From Streptomyces coeruleorubidus (lineage in GTDB: Bacteria > Actinomycetota > Actinomycetes > Streptomycetales > Streptomycetaceae): DNA of 64,000 bases. A program made the position numbers and the translations under genes. The stretch spans positions 4,879,001 to 4,943,000 of the forward strand of contig NZ_CP023694.1 in assembly GCF_008705135.1 (NCBI RefSeq), read 5' to 3'. The notes below the pieces were generated by a model. The model was not told the DNA's origin and searched no databases. It saw only the letters and a list, made by a program, of their open reading frames with translations. Below, in pieces: positions 33,091-41,166 of this stretch (positions are counted from its first letter, which is position 1; each line of letters begins with the position of its first letter).

Positions 33091-33795
33091 GTGAGCGATC
33101 AAGAAGCCCCCGTCACCGCCCCCACTCCAGGCCCCGCCCTGCGCCCGGTCCGTGGCGCGGCCCGCTGCGCCGTCGCCGCGCTCGCCCTCGCCGCGCTGGC
33201 CTGGGCGGCCCGGGCGGTCTGGCACGTCCGGCTCGCCATGGCGGGGCAGCCGGCGTCCGGCCCGCCGGACCAGGGCGGCGGCCAACACCGCCCGCTGACC
33301 GCCCTGGAGGACTCCTACCACCTGGTCAGCTCCTGGGGCGGCGCGGTCACGCTGCTCTGCGCGCTCGCGTTCCTGCTCTGGCTGGACCGCGTCCGCGACA
33401 ACGCCCGTGCCCTCTCGGGCACGGAACCGCGGTACGGGAATCCGTGGCTCTTGCTGGGTTGGATCGTCCCCGTCGTGAACCTGTGGATACCCCGGGGCAT
33501 CGTCGCGGACGCCCACCGGTCCGTCTTCCCCGACCGGCGGCTGCCGGCCGTCGTGAACTGGTGGTGGGCCCTGTGGCTGGCCGGTCTGGCCGGCGGCGTG
33601 GGCCTCGTCTACGCCGACTCCACGGACGAGGTCATCGCCCGCGCCTACACCGGCGTCCTGCCCCTGCTCGCCGCGGACGTGGTGATCGTGGCGGCGGCCG
33701 GAACCGCCGCCCTCATGATCCGCACGCTCACCACCGCCCAGCAGGAGCGCATGGACGAGACCGCACCGGCAGCGCCCCCCGGGAACGCCTCCTAA
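33091..33795 (+). CDS. DUF4328 membrane protein
   Basis: A 234-residue protein with four transmembrane segments and the DUF4328 signature: FLLWLDRVRDNARAL, NPWLLLGWIVPVVNLWIPRGIVADAH, then VNWWWALWLAG. Function is unknown; the family is common in Streptomyces. The GTG at 33091 follows the DUF952 stop by 21 bases with GGATGA between. The last 4 bases overlap the convergent methyltransferase gene. Confidence 0.85.
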   Translation: MSDQEAPVTAPTPGPALRPVRGAARCAVAALALAALAWAARAVWHVRLAMAGQPASGPPDQGGGQHRPLTALEDSYHLVSSWGGAVTLLCALAFLLWLDRVRDNARALSGTEPRYGNPWLLLGWIVPVVNLWIPRGIVADAHRSVFPDRRLPAVVNWWWALWLAGLAGGVGLVYADSTDEVIARAYTGVLPLLAADVVIVAAAGTAALMIRTLTTAQQERMDETAPAAPPGNAS

Positions 33796-34670
33796 CGCTC
33801 CCGCGGCCGGTACACCGACGCGACGAACGAGGCCGTCACCCGCACCGGAGCTGCCAACTCCCCGACCTGCCGCCGCAGTTCCGCCTCACCGACGTGACGC
33901 GCGGCCGGGCTCATGGTCACCAGGGCGGCGACGTCCTCGGCGGTGAGGCTCATGGCGTACTCCAGCGACTCGGCGCGCTCGTGCCGGAAGCGGTCCGCCA
34001 ACGTCCGGTGCAGGCGCTCCCCTTTCCTGGGGTCGACCGCCAGCAGGCCCACCGAGCGGCGCAGTTCGCGCAGGTGCCGGTCGCTGGGCGTGACGACGAG
34101 CAGGGCGCCGTCCGGCCGGAGGACGCGGTGGAACTCCGGCCCGTTGCGAGGGGCGAAGACGTTGAGCACCAGGTGGGCGCAGCCGGAGCGGACGGGCCAC
34201 GGCTGCCAGACGTCCCAGCCGGCGGCCTCGGCGCGGGAATGCGCGCGGGCCGAGGCGCGCAGGGCGTGCGCCGAGCTGTCCAGCCCGAGCCCCATGGCCC
34301 CGGGGAGCGCGTCCAGGACGGTCGCGAGGTAGTGACCGGTGCCCGCCCCGGCGTCCAGTACGACGCCGTCGGGCGGGGCGAGTTCCGTGGCGAGCCCCGC
34401 GAGGGCGCGGGCGAGCGGGTCGTAGTGCCCGGCCCGGAGGAACGCGCTGCGGCACCTGACCATGTCGGCGGAGTCGGCGCTCGCGGCGCGCCGGTGGCCG
34501 GTCAGCAGACTGACGTATCCGTGGCGGGCGATGTCGAAGGTGTGCCGGCCCGCGCACCGCAGCGCACCGTCGGCGCGCTCCAGGTCGGACGGGCACAGGG
34601 GGCAGGTCAGGACGGTCAGCAGCCGGTCGGACGGGCGGCGTCGGCCGGTTCCCGGACGGGTGGTCGGCAT
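33792..34670 (-). CDS. RlmA/TlrB-family rRNA guanine-N1 methyltransferase-like protein
   Basis: A 292-residue protein. An N-terminal zinc-binding module (CPLC at 23-26, C then H in CAGRHTFD) is followed by ARHGYVSLL and a Rossmann SAM-binding motif VLDAGAGTGHYL. This arrangement matches RlmA(II)/TlrB, which methylates G748 of 23S rRNA and protects against tylosin-type macrolides. The mature motif LVLNVFAPRNGPEFHRVL is family-like. Function in macrolide resistance is plausible but inferred. ATG at 34670. Confidence 0.85.
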   Translation of the reverse strand: MPTTRPGTGRRRPSDRLLTVLTCPLCPSDLERADGALRCAGRHTFDIARHGYVSLLTGHRRAASADSADMVRCRSAFLRAGHYDPLARALAGLATELAPPDGVVLDAGAGTGHYLATVLDALPGAMGLGLDSSAHALRASARAHSRAEAAGWDVWQPWPVRSGCAHLVLNVFAPRNGPEFHRVLRPDGALLVVTPSDRHLRELRRSVGLLAVDPRKGERLHRTLADRFRHERAESLEYAMSLTAEDVAALVTMSPAARHVGEAELRRQVGELAAPVRVTASFVASVYRPRER

Positions 34671-34773
34671 GAATGCTCCTCGACAGCTCGGCGGGCCAAG
34701 AGGCCACGAGCCGAGCTGGATGCAGGCGGTGAACGGCGGATCGTCGGGAGCGCCCGCGGACGGCGGGCACGCC

Positions 34774-34810
34774 GAGGACGGCGACGTGACCTGGTCACGT
34801 CGCCGTCCTC
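34774..34810. terminator. Perfect 18-bp palindrome, probable terminator
   Basis: GAGGACGGCGACGTGACC (34774-34791) pairs perfectly with 34793-34810 around a single T. It lies 55 bases after the end of the pectate-lyase-like gene and before the methyltransferase start, both on the minus strand. The likely role is termination, although the centre TGACCTGGTCA also looks like an operator. Confidence 0.6.
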
Positions 34811-34864
34811 ACCGCGGTGTCAGAGGAAGCAGTGCGGAATGCCGGTGCATGCCATACGGCCAGG

Positions 34865-36427
34865 CTACCGGCTGCCCCCGAACGTCACGACGAGCCGCCC
34901 GTCCGAGGCGAAGGACCAGCGCAGGGCCCCGGCGTAGGAGGAGCAGCGGGAACCGTTCGAGCCGGACCAGAACTGGTTCGAGCCGTCGGAGTCGCCGATG
35001 ACCCGGTCGTTCGACCCGCTGTCGCACGAGGTGTTGTTCCGGAACACCGACGTGCTGCCCGAGTCGAAGTTGAAGTTGCGCTGCTCGTTGCCGACGCTCA
35101 CGTTGTCCGAGACCTGCATCGCGCCGGTGTTCCTGTTGTAGGTGAATCCGTGCTTGCCGTTCTGGTAGGCGATGCTGCGCCGGACGACGTGGTTGACGCC
35201 GATGTCCTCGCCGCCGAGCTTGTAGCCGTTGCGGTCGCCGTTGCCGGCCTGGGAGCCGTCGCTGAGGGTGCCGTTGTCGTAGGCGAGGGAGTCCTCGATG
35301 GTGACGGCGCCGATGGGGCCGGTGTCCGTCTTGGTGTAGAGGTCGTAGCCGTCGTCGATGTTGTTGTGGGCCACGGTGTAGCGGAAGACGTTGCCGGGTC
35401 CGACGGTGAGCTTCGGGGCGAAGCCGTCGGCGTCCTCGCCGTCGGAGTCGACGTTGTCGTGCGATTCCGCGCTCAGGATGAGGTTGTGGGACGGCCACTG
35501 GTCCTTGGGTGTGCTGGAGAGCGCCCGTGAGAGCTGGAGCCCCGAGTCGCGGTTGAAGCGGGTCACCGTGCGCTCGATGACGTTGTTGCTGCCGCCGACG
35601 AAGATGCCGTTGTCACCGGCCCGTTCGACGACGAGGCCCTTGACGTGCCAGTACGACGCGTTGACGGCGAGGCCGCGGTTGGCCGGGTCCTCGCTCTGGG
35701 CGGAGAAGTCCAGCACGGGCGTCTCGCCCGGGTAGGCGAAGAGTTCCGTGCGGTCGCCGGAGGTGCCGTTCCGGCCCGCCGGGATGGTGACCGTCTGGGA
35801 GTGGCGGTAGGTCCCGCCGCGCACGTAGATCGTGCCGCCGGCGGAGATGCGGCTGATCGCGGAGGTGAGGGTCGTGGGGTTCGCCTCCGTGCCGGCCGCG
35901 CTGTCGGTGCCGCTCGGCGAGACGTACAGGACCGGGCCGGTGGGCTGCGGTTGGCTGTCGCCCGTCTCGACGTCGAGGTGGTCGATGTTGGGCAGGCCGC
36001 CGGAGGTGGTCGGGGCCAGCCGGACGGTGTTGCCGCCCGACCGCAGCGGCACGGTGAGCGTCTTGGTCGCCCAGGTGTTCCAGGCGCCGGTGCCCTCGAA
36101 GGACGCCGTGCCGGCCGTCGTGCCGTTGACCACGATGTTCGCGGTGCGCGCGGCGGTCGTGCCGTTGGCGAAGCGGACCTTCAGGGTGGCGGTGCCGGCG
36201 GCGGGCGCGGTGACGGTGAACTGGGCGTAGCCGCCGGTTGCGTTGTCGCCGTTGCAGAAGCCGGTGCCGGAGTATCCGGCCCAGTTCGATTCGATGGCGC
36301 CGGCGCAGACGGCCGGCGACGTCTCGGCCTCGTACCGGGTGGTCGCCGCCTGTGCCGTGGTCCCGGACAGCGCGACGAGGCTGCCGGCCAGGAGGCCGAC
36401 GGAAGCGATCACTGGTCTCAGGTGCAT
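34865..36427 (-). CDS. Secreted CBM-containing right-handed beta-helix pectate-lyase-like enzyme
   Basis: A 520-residue protein: signal peptide (1-27, ending AQA-AT), a CBM35/CBM6-type beta-sandwich (about 28-140, RYEAETSPAV...NIDHLDVET), a linker, then a right-handed parallel beta-helix (about 160-510) with LYVSPSGTDSAAGTEANPTTL and repeated N-x-I/V ladders (HNNIDDGYDLYTKT, NRNTGAMQVSDNVSVGN). The domain order fits PL9-type pectate lyases. The ATG at 36427 has GGAGACGAAG upstream. A LacI-type operator lies 42 bases upstream. It should degrade plant pectin outside the cell. Confidence 0.85.
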   Translation of the reverse strand: MHLRPVIASVGLLAGSLVALSGTTAQAATTRYEAETSPAVCAGAIESNWAGYSGTGFCNGDNATGGYAQFTVTAPAAGTATLKVRFANGTTAARTANIVVNGTTAGTASFEGTGAWNTWATKTLTVPLRSGGNTVRLAPTTSGGLPNIDHLDVETGDSQPQPTGPVLYVSPSGTDSAAGTEANPTTLTSAISRISAGGTIYVRGGTYRHSQTVTIPAGRNGTSGDRTELFAYPGETPVLDFSAQSEDPANRGLAVNASYWHVKGLVVERAGDNGIFVGGSNNVIERTVTRFNRDSGLQLSRALSSTPKDQWPSHNLILSAESHDNVDSDGEDADGFAPKLTVGPGNVFRYTVAHNNIDDGYDLYTKTDTGPIGAVTIEDSLAYDNGTLSDGSQAGNGDRNGYKLGGEDIGVNHVVRRSIAYQNGKHGFTYNRNTGAMQVSDNVSVGNEQRNFNFDSGSTSVFRNNTSCDSGSNDRVIGDSDGSNQFWSGSNGSRCSSYAGALRWSFASDGRLVVTFGGSR

Positions 36428-36468
36428 CTTCGTCTCCAGGGTGAGAGCGGACGCATGGGGCTGGCTGG

Positions 36469-36483
36469 AGTAAGCGCTTTCTG
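36469..36483 (-). promoter_or_regulatory. LacI-type operator upstream of the pectate-lyase-like gene
   Basis: The plus-strand sequence AGTAAGCGCTTTCTG contains the palindrome AAGCGCTT, the classic LacI/GalR core. It lies 42 bases before the start at 36427. The GH97 gene at 46672 has the nearly identical AGTAACCGTTTTCTG in the same position. Confidence 0.6.
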
Positions 36484-36519
36484 GGAACGTAAGAGCTTGC
36501 CGTGGACGCGTCAATAGAC

Positions 36520-36556
36520 GTGTACATGATTCTCATTCATATTCATGAACATCCGA
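36520..36556. promoter_or_regulatory. AT-rich FUR-family-like box before the CtaG-like gene
   Basis: The stretch holds TGATTCTCATTCATATTCATGAA, which on the other strand reads as overlapping AATGAGAATCAT-like hexamers, resembling Fur/Zur sites. It is one of the most AT-rich places in the window. It lies between the divergent pectate-lyase and CtaG-like genes. The match is loose. Confidence 0.3.
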
Positions 36557-36594
36557 TCGTCCGCCCTCTTGACTTCGACGGCTACCGTCCGCCC

Positions 36595-37614
36595 GTGAGC
36601 GAACTGTCGGCTGTGTACCTGCCGGAGCTGACCGCCGGGCGGCTGCTCGGCTCCTGGCGGCCGGACGTTCCCGCGCTGTTGCTCGTCGTCGTCCTGGGCG
36701 GGCTCTACGGATGGGGTGTCGCACGTGTCCGCGGCCGGGGCGGCTCCTGGCCGCTCGCGCGTCTCGCCGCGTTCGCCGGGCTCGGTCTGGGCACGATCGT
36801 CGTCGCCACGATGTCCGGACTGGCCGTCTACGACCGTGAACTGTTCTGGCCCGCCGCCGTGCAGAACGTCAGCCTCGACCTGCTCGCGCCCCTGGGGCTC
36901 GCCCTGGGTGACCCGCTGCGGCTGGCGGCCGAGGCCCTGCCGGAGGGCGGTGCGGGCCGCCTGCGGCGGGTCATGAGCGGCCGGCTGGTCAGGACCCTGA
37001 CGTTCCCCCTCGTCAGCACGGTGCTGGTGCTGGCCACGGAACTGACCGTCTACTTCACGCCGTACTTCGCCACCGCGCTGCGCGTGGGCTGGCTGCACGA
37101 GCTGATGTATCTCCATCTGCTGGCGGCCGGCTGCCTGTTCGTCCTGCCGGTGCTCACGCGCGAACAGGCGCTGCCCGCCTGGTGCACCCACCCCGTCCGG
37201 GCGGCCCTGGTCTTCCTGGACGGTGTCGTCGACGCCCTCCCCGGGCTGGTGGTCATGACGCACGGCACCTTGATCGCGGGCGCCTGGTACCTGCACCACG
37301 CGCCGCCCTGGTCCCCCGACGTCCAGCACGACCAGCAGATCGGCGGCGGCGCCATGCTCGGCATCGCCGAACTGGCCGCCCTGCCCTTCCTGCTGGCGGT
37401 CCTCGCGCAGTGGGTCCGCGCCGAGCGCGCCCAGACGGCGGCACTGGACCGCCTGCTCGACGCCGAACTCGCCCCCGCCGCACCCGCATCCGAGCCGGGC
37501 CCGGGTCCCGAACTGGTGCGGCCCTGGTGGGAGACGGAGAAGAGCGAGGTGGCGGAAAGGGTGCGGCGGCAGGGGCACGACGCCGGGCAGGCTGACCCGT
37601 ATGGCGACCTATGA
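36595..37614 (+). CDS. CtaG-type cytochrome c oxidase assembly protein
   Basis: A 339-residue protein with about seven to eight membrane helices and histidines of the caa3 oxidase CtaG family (HELMYLHLLAAGCLFVLP; VMTHGTLIAGAWYLHHAPPW; DVQHDQQIGGGAML). Members help insert copper into cytochrome oxidase in the membrane. The GTG at 36595 starts MSELSAVYLPELTAG; a clear ribosome site is absent. It overlaps the downstream methyltransferase by 14 bases. A FUR-like box upstream hints at metal control. Confidence 0.85.
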   Translation: MSELSAVYLPELTAGRLLGSWRPDVPALLLVVVLGGLYGWGVARVRGRGGSWPLARLAAFAGLGLGTIVVATMSGLAVYDRELFWPAAVQNVSLDLLAPLGLALGDPLRLAAEALPEGGAGRLRRVMSGRLVRTLTFPLVSTVLVLATELTVYFTPYFATALRVGWLHELMYLHLLAAGCLFVLPVLTREQALPAWCTHPVRAALVFLDGVVDALPGLVVMTHGTLIAGAWYLHHAPPWSPDVQHDQQIGGGAMLGIAELAALPFLLAVLAQWVRAERAQTAALDRLLDAELAPAAPASEPGPGPELVRPWWETEKSEVAERVRRQGHDAGQADPYGDL

Positions 37615-38347
37615 CACGCTCGGCGCGGCCTACGCCCGTACACGGCGGCCCGACCCGCGGATCGCCGCGCGGATCCACGCCGCGCTCGGCGACGACATCG
37701 GGCACGTCCTCGACGTCGGAGCGGGCACCGGCTCCTACGAACCACCGGAGACGGTCCTCGCGGTCGAACCCAGCCGGGTCATGCTGGACCAGCGACCGCC
37801 GGGAGCCGCACCCGGTGTGCAGGCCGTCGCGGAACGCCTGCCGCTGCGGGACGGCGCCGTCGACGCCGTGATGGCGGTGCTGACCGTCCACCACTGGACC
37901 GACCTCGAGGCCGGCATCAGGGAACTGCGCCGGGTGGCCCGCCGCCGCGTCGTCGTCCTGACCTGGGACCAGGACGTCTTCCGTGAACGGTTCTGGCTGG
38001 TACGGGAGTACCTCCCCGAGGCGGCCCCGTTCGACGACACCCGCGCCGTCCCCGCCGGCCGGCTGGCCACCCTGCTCGGCGGAGCACGGCAGGAGACGGT
38101 CCCCGTCCCCCACGACTGCACGGACGGATTCGCCGCCGCGTACTGGCGCCGCCCCCACGCCTACCTCGACCCGCGGGTGCGCGCCGGGATCTCCCTGCTC
38201 GCCCAGACCGGCGAGGACGTCATCGCCCCCGGTCTGGCCCGGCTCGCGGACGACCTGGCGAGCGGCCGCTGGCACACCCGGCACGCCGGGCTGCTCGCGC
38301 TCGACGCCGTCGACGTGGGCTACCGGCTGCTGGTGGCCGACCTCTGA
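37601..38347 (+). CDS. SAM-dependent class I methyltransferase
   Basis: A 248-residue protein with motif I VLDVGAGTGSYEP (residues 36-48) and post-motif VMAVLTVHHWTDLEAGIRELRRVARRRVVVLTWD, the UbiE/COQ5-like layout for small-molecule methylation. The start overlaps the CtaG-like gene by 14 bases, so it is coupled. GGGCAGG-type ribosome sequence lies upstream. Substrate unknown. It overlaps the convergent Pro-rich membrane protein by 28 bases. Confidence 0.85.
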   Translation: MATYDTLGAAYARTRRPDPRIAARIHAALGDDIGHVLDVGAGTGSYEPPETVLAVEPSRVMLDQRPPGAAPGVQAVAERLPLRDGAVDAVMAVLTVHHWTDLEAGIRELRRVARRRVVVLTWDQDVFRERFWLVREYLPEAAPFDDTRAVPAGRLATLLGGARQETVPVPHDCTDGFAAAYWRRPHAYLDPRVRAGISLLAQTGEDVIAPGLARLADDLASGRWHTRHAGLLALDAVDVGYRLLVADL

Positions 38348-38847
38348 TCCGTGCCCGGCCCGGTCGCCGAGGGGACCGGCCGTGCCGAGGTCGGTGCGGC
38401 CGACGGGGTGGGGGGCTCGGCCGTCGGGCCGGTCGCGTCGCCCGGGCCGTCCGGGCGGGGGCGGGTCGTGGCGGGCGCCGGCGCCTCGGACGGAGAGGCC
38501 GGTGAAGACGTCGGTGAAGGGGAAGCCGCCGACGGATGGGGAGTCGGTACCCGGGTCGGAGGTGCCGTGCTCGCGGGGGGCGGGGCCATCGGGACCGTCG
38601 GGGAACGGGCGGGCTCCGGGGCCGTGTGGCGCAGGGGGAGGGCGATGAGGGCGGCCGCCGCGCAGCACAGGCCCGCTCCGGCCGCGGCGCGCAGCACCCG
38701 GCGGCGGGTCGCCCTGCGGCGGACCGCCTCGTACTGGCCGGGCGGTGCGCCCAGGTAGTCGGGGGAGGAGGGCCGCAGGATCACGGCGAGCGGGTCGTCG
38801 GCGCCGTACTCCCGGTCGTCCGGATCGTCGTCAAGACGTGTGGTCAA
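38320..38847 (-). CDS. Single-span Pro/Ser/Thr-rich membrane protein, anti-sigma-like position
   Basis: A 175-residue protein: about 50 cytoplasmic residues (DPLAVILRPSSPDYLGAPPGQYEAVRRRATRRRVL), one helix (about 52-70), and a long extracytoplasmic tail of Pro, Ser, Thr and Ala. Its start overlaps the ECF sigma gene by 17 bases. The position suggests an anti-sigma or sensor partner, but there is no HxxxCxxC zinc motif. Function is therefore inferred only from context. Confidence 0.65.
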   Translation of the reverse strand: MTTRLDDDPDDREYGADDPLAVILRPSSPDYLGAPPGQYEAVRRRATRRRVLRAAAGAGLCCAAAALIALPLRHTAPEPARSPTVPMAPPPASTAPPTRVPTPHPSAASPSPTSSPASPSEAPAPATTRPRPDGPGDATGPTAEPPTPSAAPTSARPVPSATGPGTDQRSATSSR

Positions 38848-39322
38848 GGCTTCTCCTCAGGTGGACGCGGAGCAGTTCCCGGGCCGCGTGCAGGTCGGCC
38901 TTGACCGTTCCTTCCTTGCGCCCGGTCAGCACGGACACCTCCCGGATCGGCATGTCAGCGTAGTAGTGGAGGAGGATCGGGACGCGGAGTCGTTCGGGGA
39001 GCGACTGCACGAGCAGGCGCACCGACGGGTCGGCCTGCTCCAGGTGGGGCCGTACGGCCGCCTCCGAGGTGACGCGGTGCATGGCCCTGCGCTCGCGCTC
39101 CAGTTTGCGCCAGTGGTCCCGGACGAGGTTGGCCGCGGTGACGTAGAGGAAGCCGCGGGGTTCCGTCACGGACGTCCAGCGGGCCCACAGCCGGGTGAAC
39201 GCCTCCGAGGCGATCTCGTGGGCCGTCTCGTCGTCGTCGACGAGCCGGCGGCACCAGCCGGCCAGGCGCGGGTAGAGGGCGGCGAACAACTCGGACGCGG
39301 CCTTCTCACGGGACCGTTTCAA
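38831..39322 (-). CDS. ECF RNA polymerase sigma factor
   Basis: A 163-residue sigma factor with region 2 (LYPRLAGWCRRLVDDDETAHEIASEAFTRLWARW...FLYVTAANLVRDHWRK) and region 4 (SLPERLRVPILLHYYADMPIREVSVLTGRKEGTVKADLHAARELLR). The start is TTG at 39322, whose TTGA overlaps the stop of the sortase gene by four bases, with GGAGAG just upstream. The coupling to a surface protein, a sortase and a membrane protein is unusual and suggests control of a cell-wall programme. Confidence 0.85.
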   Translation of the reverse strand: MKRSREKAASELFAALYPRLAGWCRRLVDDDETAHEIASEAFTRLWARWTSVTEPRGFLYVTAANLVRDHWRKLERERRAMHRVTSEAAVRPHLEQADPSVRLLVQSLPERLRVPILLHYYADMPIREVSVLTGRKEGTVKADLHAARELLRVHLRRSLDHTS

Positions 39323-39960
39323 CGCTCTCCAGGGGTGGGGGACTCGGCGCCGCTCAGCGCCGCGAACACGATCACGTTGTCCGCGTATCCGTCGCCGGTA
39401 CGCGCTCCGCCGCACGTGATCAGCCGCAGCTCCGGGCGGTCCACGTTCCCGTAGACGTCGTCCACCGGGAAGCGGGTTCTGGGGACGGTCCGTACCGCTG
39501 TGACGGCGAACTCCGCCGCCTTGCCGTTCTCCAGGCGCGCCACGATCCGGTCGCCGCGGCGCAGCCGGGTGAGGTGACGGAAGACGCCGTCGCCGTACGC
39601 GCCGACCGAGACGTGCCCGAGGATCACCGACGGGCCTCTCTGGCCCGGCGTCGGCGAGTGCCGGTACCAGCCCGCCCGGTCGTCCGCGGTGACCGGCGGT
39701 ACCCGCACCGTGCCGTCCGGGGCCAGGCCCAGCCGGATGACCGGGGTGTCGACACCGATGGCCGGCACCAGCAGCCGGACCGGGACCGAACGGGCCAGGG
39801 GGCGCGCCCCCTCGGCCGGGACCGGCCGAGGGGAGGACTGCGGCTGTGCCGCGGTGGTTGAGGAGTCCGGCGTCGTCCGACGCGTCCCCTGGCCTCCGCA
39901 TGCCGTGAGCAGCGACGCGAGCGCCGCCGTCGTGAACGCGCGCCTGGAGAACGGGGTCAT
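39319..39960 (-). CDS. Class F-like sortase, Tat lipoprotein type
   Basis: A 213-residue protein: SRRAFTTAALASLLTAC (twin-arginine signal and lipobox, Cys21), a disordered linker, then a sortase domain from about 58. The catalytic His is His116 (ILGHVS) and the Cys is Cys183 (LITCGG). After the Cys the sequence is GGARTGDGYADNVIVFA; related sortases as I recall them have an Arg just before Asp-Asn, here Ala193, so Arg187 would have to serve. ATG at 39960 overlaps the upstream stop (ATGA). Confidence 0.8.
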   Translation of the reverse strand: MTPFSRRAFTTAALASLLTACGGQGTRRTTPDSSTTAAQPQSSPRPVPAEGARPLARSVPVRLLVPAIGVDTPVIRLGLAPDGTVRVPPVTADDRAGWYRHSPTPGQRGPSVILGHVSVGAYGDGVFRHLTRLRRGDRIVARLENGKAAEFAVTAVRTVPRTRFPVDDVYGNVDRPELRLITCGGARTGDGYADNVIVFAALSGAESPTPGER

Positions 39961-40388
39961 GCCCCGGTCGCCCGGCGACGCCGCACGACGAGGACCGTAC
40001 CGCCGCCCACGGCGAGCACCGCGGCGGCGCCCGCGCCGACCGCCGTGCCGCCGAAGCCGGAGTCGGAGGCCTGGGACGCGGCCGTCACGCCGGTGTCGGG
40101 CGCGCCGCTCGGGACGACGGAGACCTGGTCCTCGCCCGGTGCCCGGGTCGGCTCGTCGGCCGGGACCGGGGTGGCGTCGGCGGGCGCGCGGGTCGGCTCC
40201 TCGGCCGGGACCGGGGTGGCGTCGGCCGGCGCGCGGGTCGGCTCGGCGCTCTCCTCGGGCTCGGAGGTGGGCGCGGCGGCCGTCGGAGCCGGACTCGGGG
40301 TCGCCGTCTCGCTCGCGAACGCGGGCCCGGTACCCAGGAGTACGGCGGTGCCCGCGAGGGTCAGGGCGGTGAGGACGGTTCGGCGCAT
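39957..40388 (-). CDS. Secreted repeat protein with C-terminal anchor
   Basis: A 143-residue protein: signal peptide (1-26, ending AFA-SE), a spacer with 14-15-residue repeats ending PTRAPADATPVPA (two full copies and one partial, about 50-85), then APDTG, a glycine-rich helix and RRRR tail. The end resembles a sorting signal, and a sortase gene follows with 4-base overlap, so it is its likely substrate. The ATG at 40388 has GGAGAG upstream. No folded domain is present, so it may be a wall-spanning stalk. Confidence 0.75.
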   Translation of the reverse strand: MRRTVLTALTLAGTAVLLGTGPAFASETATPSPAPTAAAPTSEPEESAEPTRAPADATPVPAEEPTRAPADATPVPADEPTRAPGEDQVSVVPSGAPDTGVTAASQASDSGFGGTAVGAGAAAVLAVGGGTVLVVRRRRATGA

Positions 40389-40527
40389 GGGAATGCTCTC
40401 CTTCGTCGGTCCCGCCCGGTGAAGGGCGGGGCGGGTGACGGGTCGTGCGGAGAGACGAGGTGGCCGGGGGGCAGGTTGTAAAGAGATGGCAAAGTCCGGA
40501 TCGCGTGCGGTCGCGCCGGCTCAACGC

Positions 40528-41166
40528 TCAGGGCCGCCGCAACAGCCCCCGTTCCATCGCCACCACCACCGCCCTCGTGCGGTCGTTGACGTCGAGCTTG
40601 GCGAACAGCCGGAGCAGATGCGTCTTCACCGTGGCCTCGGCGATGACGAGGCGGCGGCCGATCTCGGCGTTGGTCAGGCCGTCCGCCACCGCGTTCAGGA
40701 CGTCCGACTCCCGGGCGGTGAGCGGGATCTGGGCGGGCTGGCGCATGCGGGCGACCAGCCGTTCGGCCACCCGGGGCGCCAGCACCGTCTCACCGCGCGC
40801 CGCCGCGTGGATCGCGTCGGCCAGTTGCTCACGGGTGGTGTCCTTCAGGAGGTAGCCGATCGCCCCGGCCTCCACCGCGCGCTCGATCTCCGCGTCGGTG
40901 TCGTACGTCGTCAGGATCAGCACCCGGGTGCGGGGGAAGCGCCGCACGATCTCGGTCGTCGTGGCCACTCCGTCCAGCACCGGCATCCGCAGGTCGACCA
41001 GGGCGACATCGGGTTCGTGGCGCTCGACGAGGCCGAGGGCCGCGCGGCCGTCGCCCGCCTCGCCGACGATCTCGATGCCGGTCTCGGAGGCGAGGAGGGC
41101 CACCACTCCGGCCCGCATGACGGTGTGGTCGTCCACCACGATGACGCGGAGCGCTCCGCCGGTCAT
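40528..41166 (-). CDS. NarL/FixJ-type response regulator
   Basis: A 212-residue regulator. The receiver has the phospho-acceptor Asp in VALVDLRMPVLDG, acidic pair VVDDH near the start and Lys in YLLKDTT. The LuxR-type helix-turn-helix (about 147-205, LTARESDVLNAVADGLTNAEIGRRLVIAEATVKTHL) follows. The start overlaps the histidine kinase stop by four bases (ATGA). It should control the MMPL exporter operon in which it lies. Confidence 0.95.
   Translation of the reverse strand: MTGGALRVIVVDDHTVMRAGVVALLASETGIEIVGEAGDGRAALGLVERHEPDVALVDLRMPVLDGVATTTEIVRRFPRTRVLILTTYDTDAEIERAVEAGAIGYLLKDTTREQLADAIHAAARGETVLAPRVAERLVARMRQPAQIPLTARESDVLNAVADGLTNAEIGRRLVIAEATVKTHLLRLFAKLDVNDRTRAVVVAMERGLLRRP

Noticed and set aside
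40145..40245. Repeated units that could be taken for a CRISPR or satellite
   Set aside because: They are in-frame coding repeats of the surface-protein stalk (PTRAPADATPVPA).
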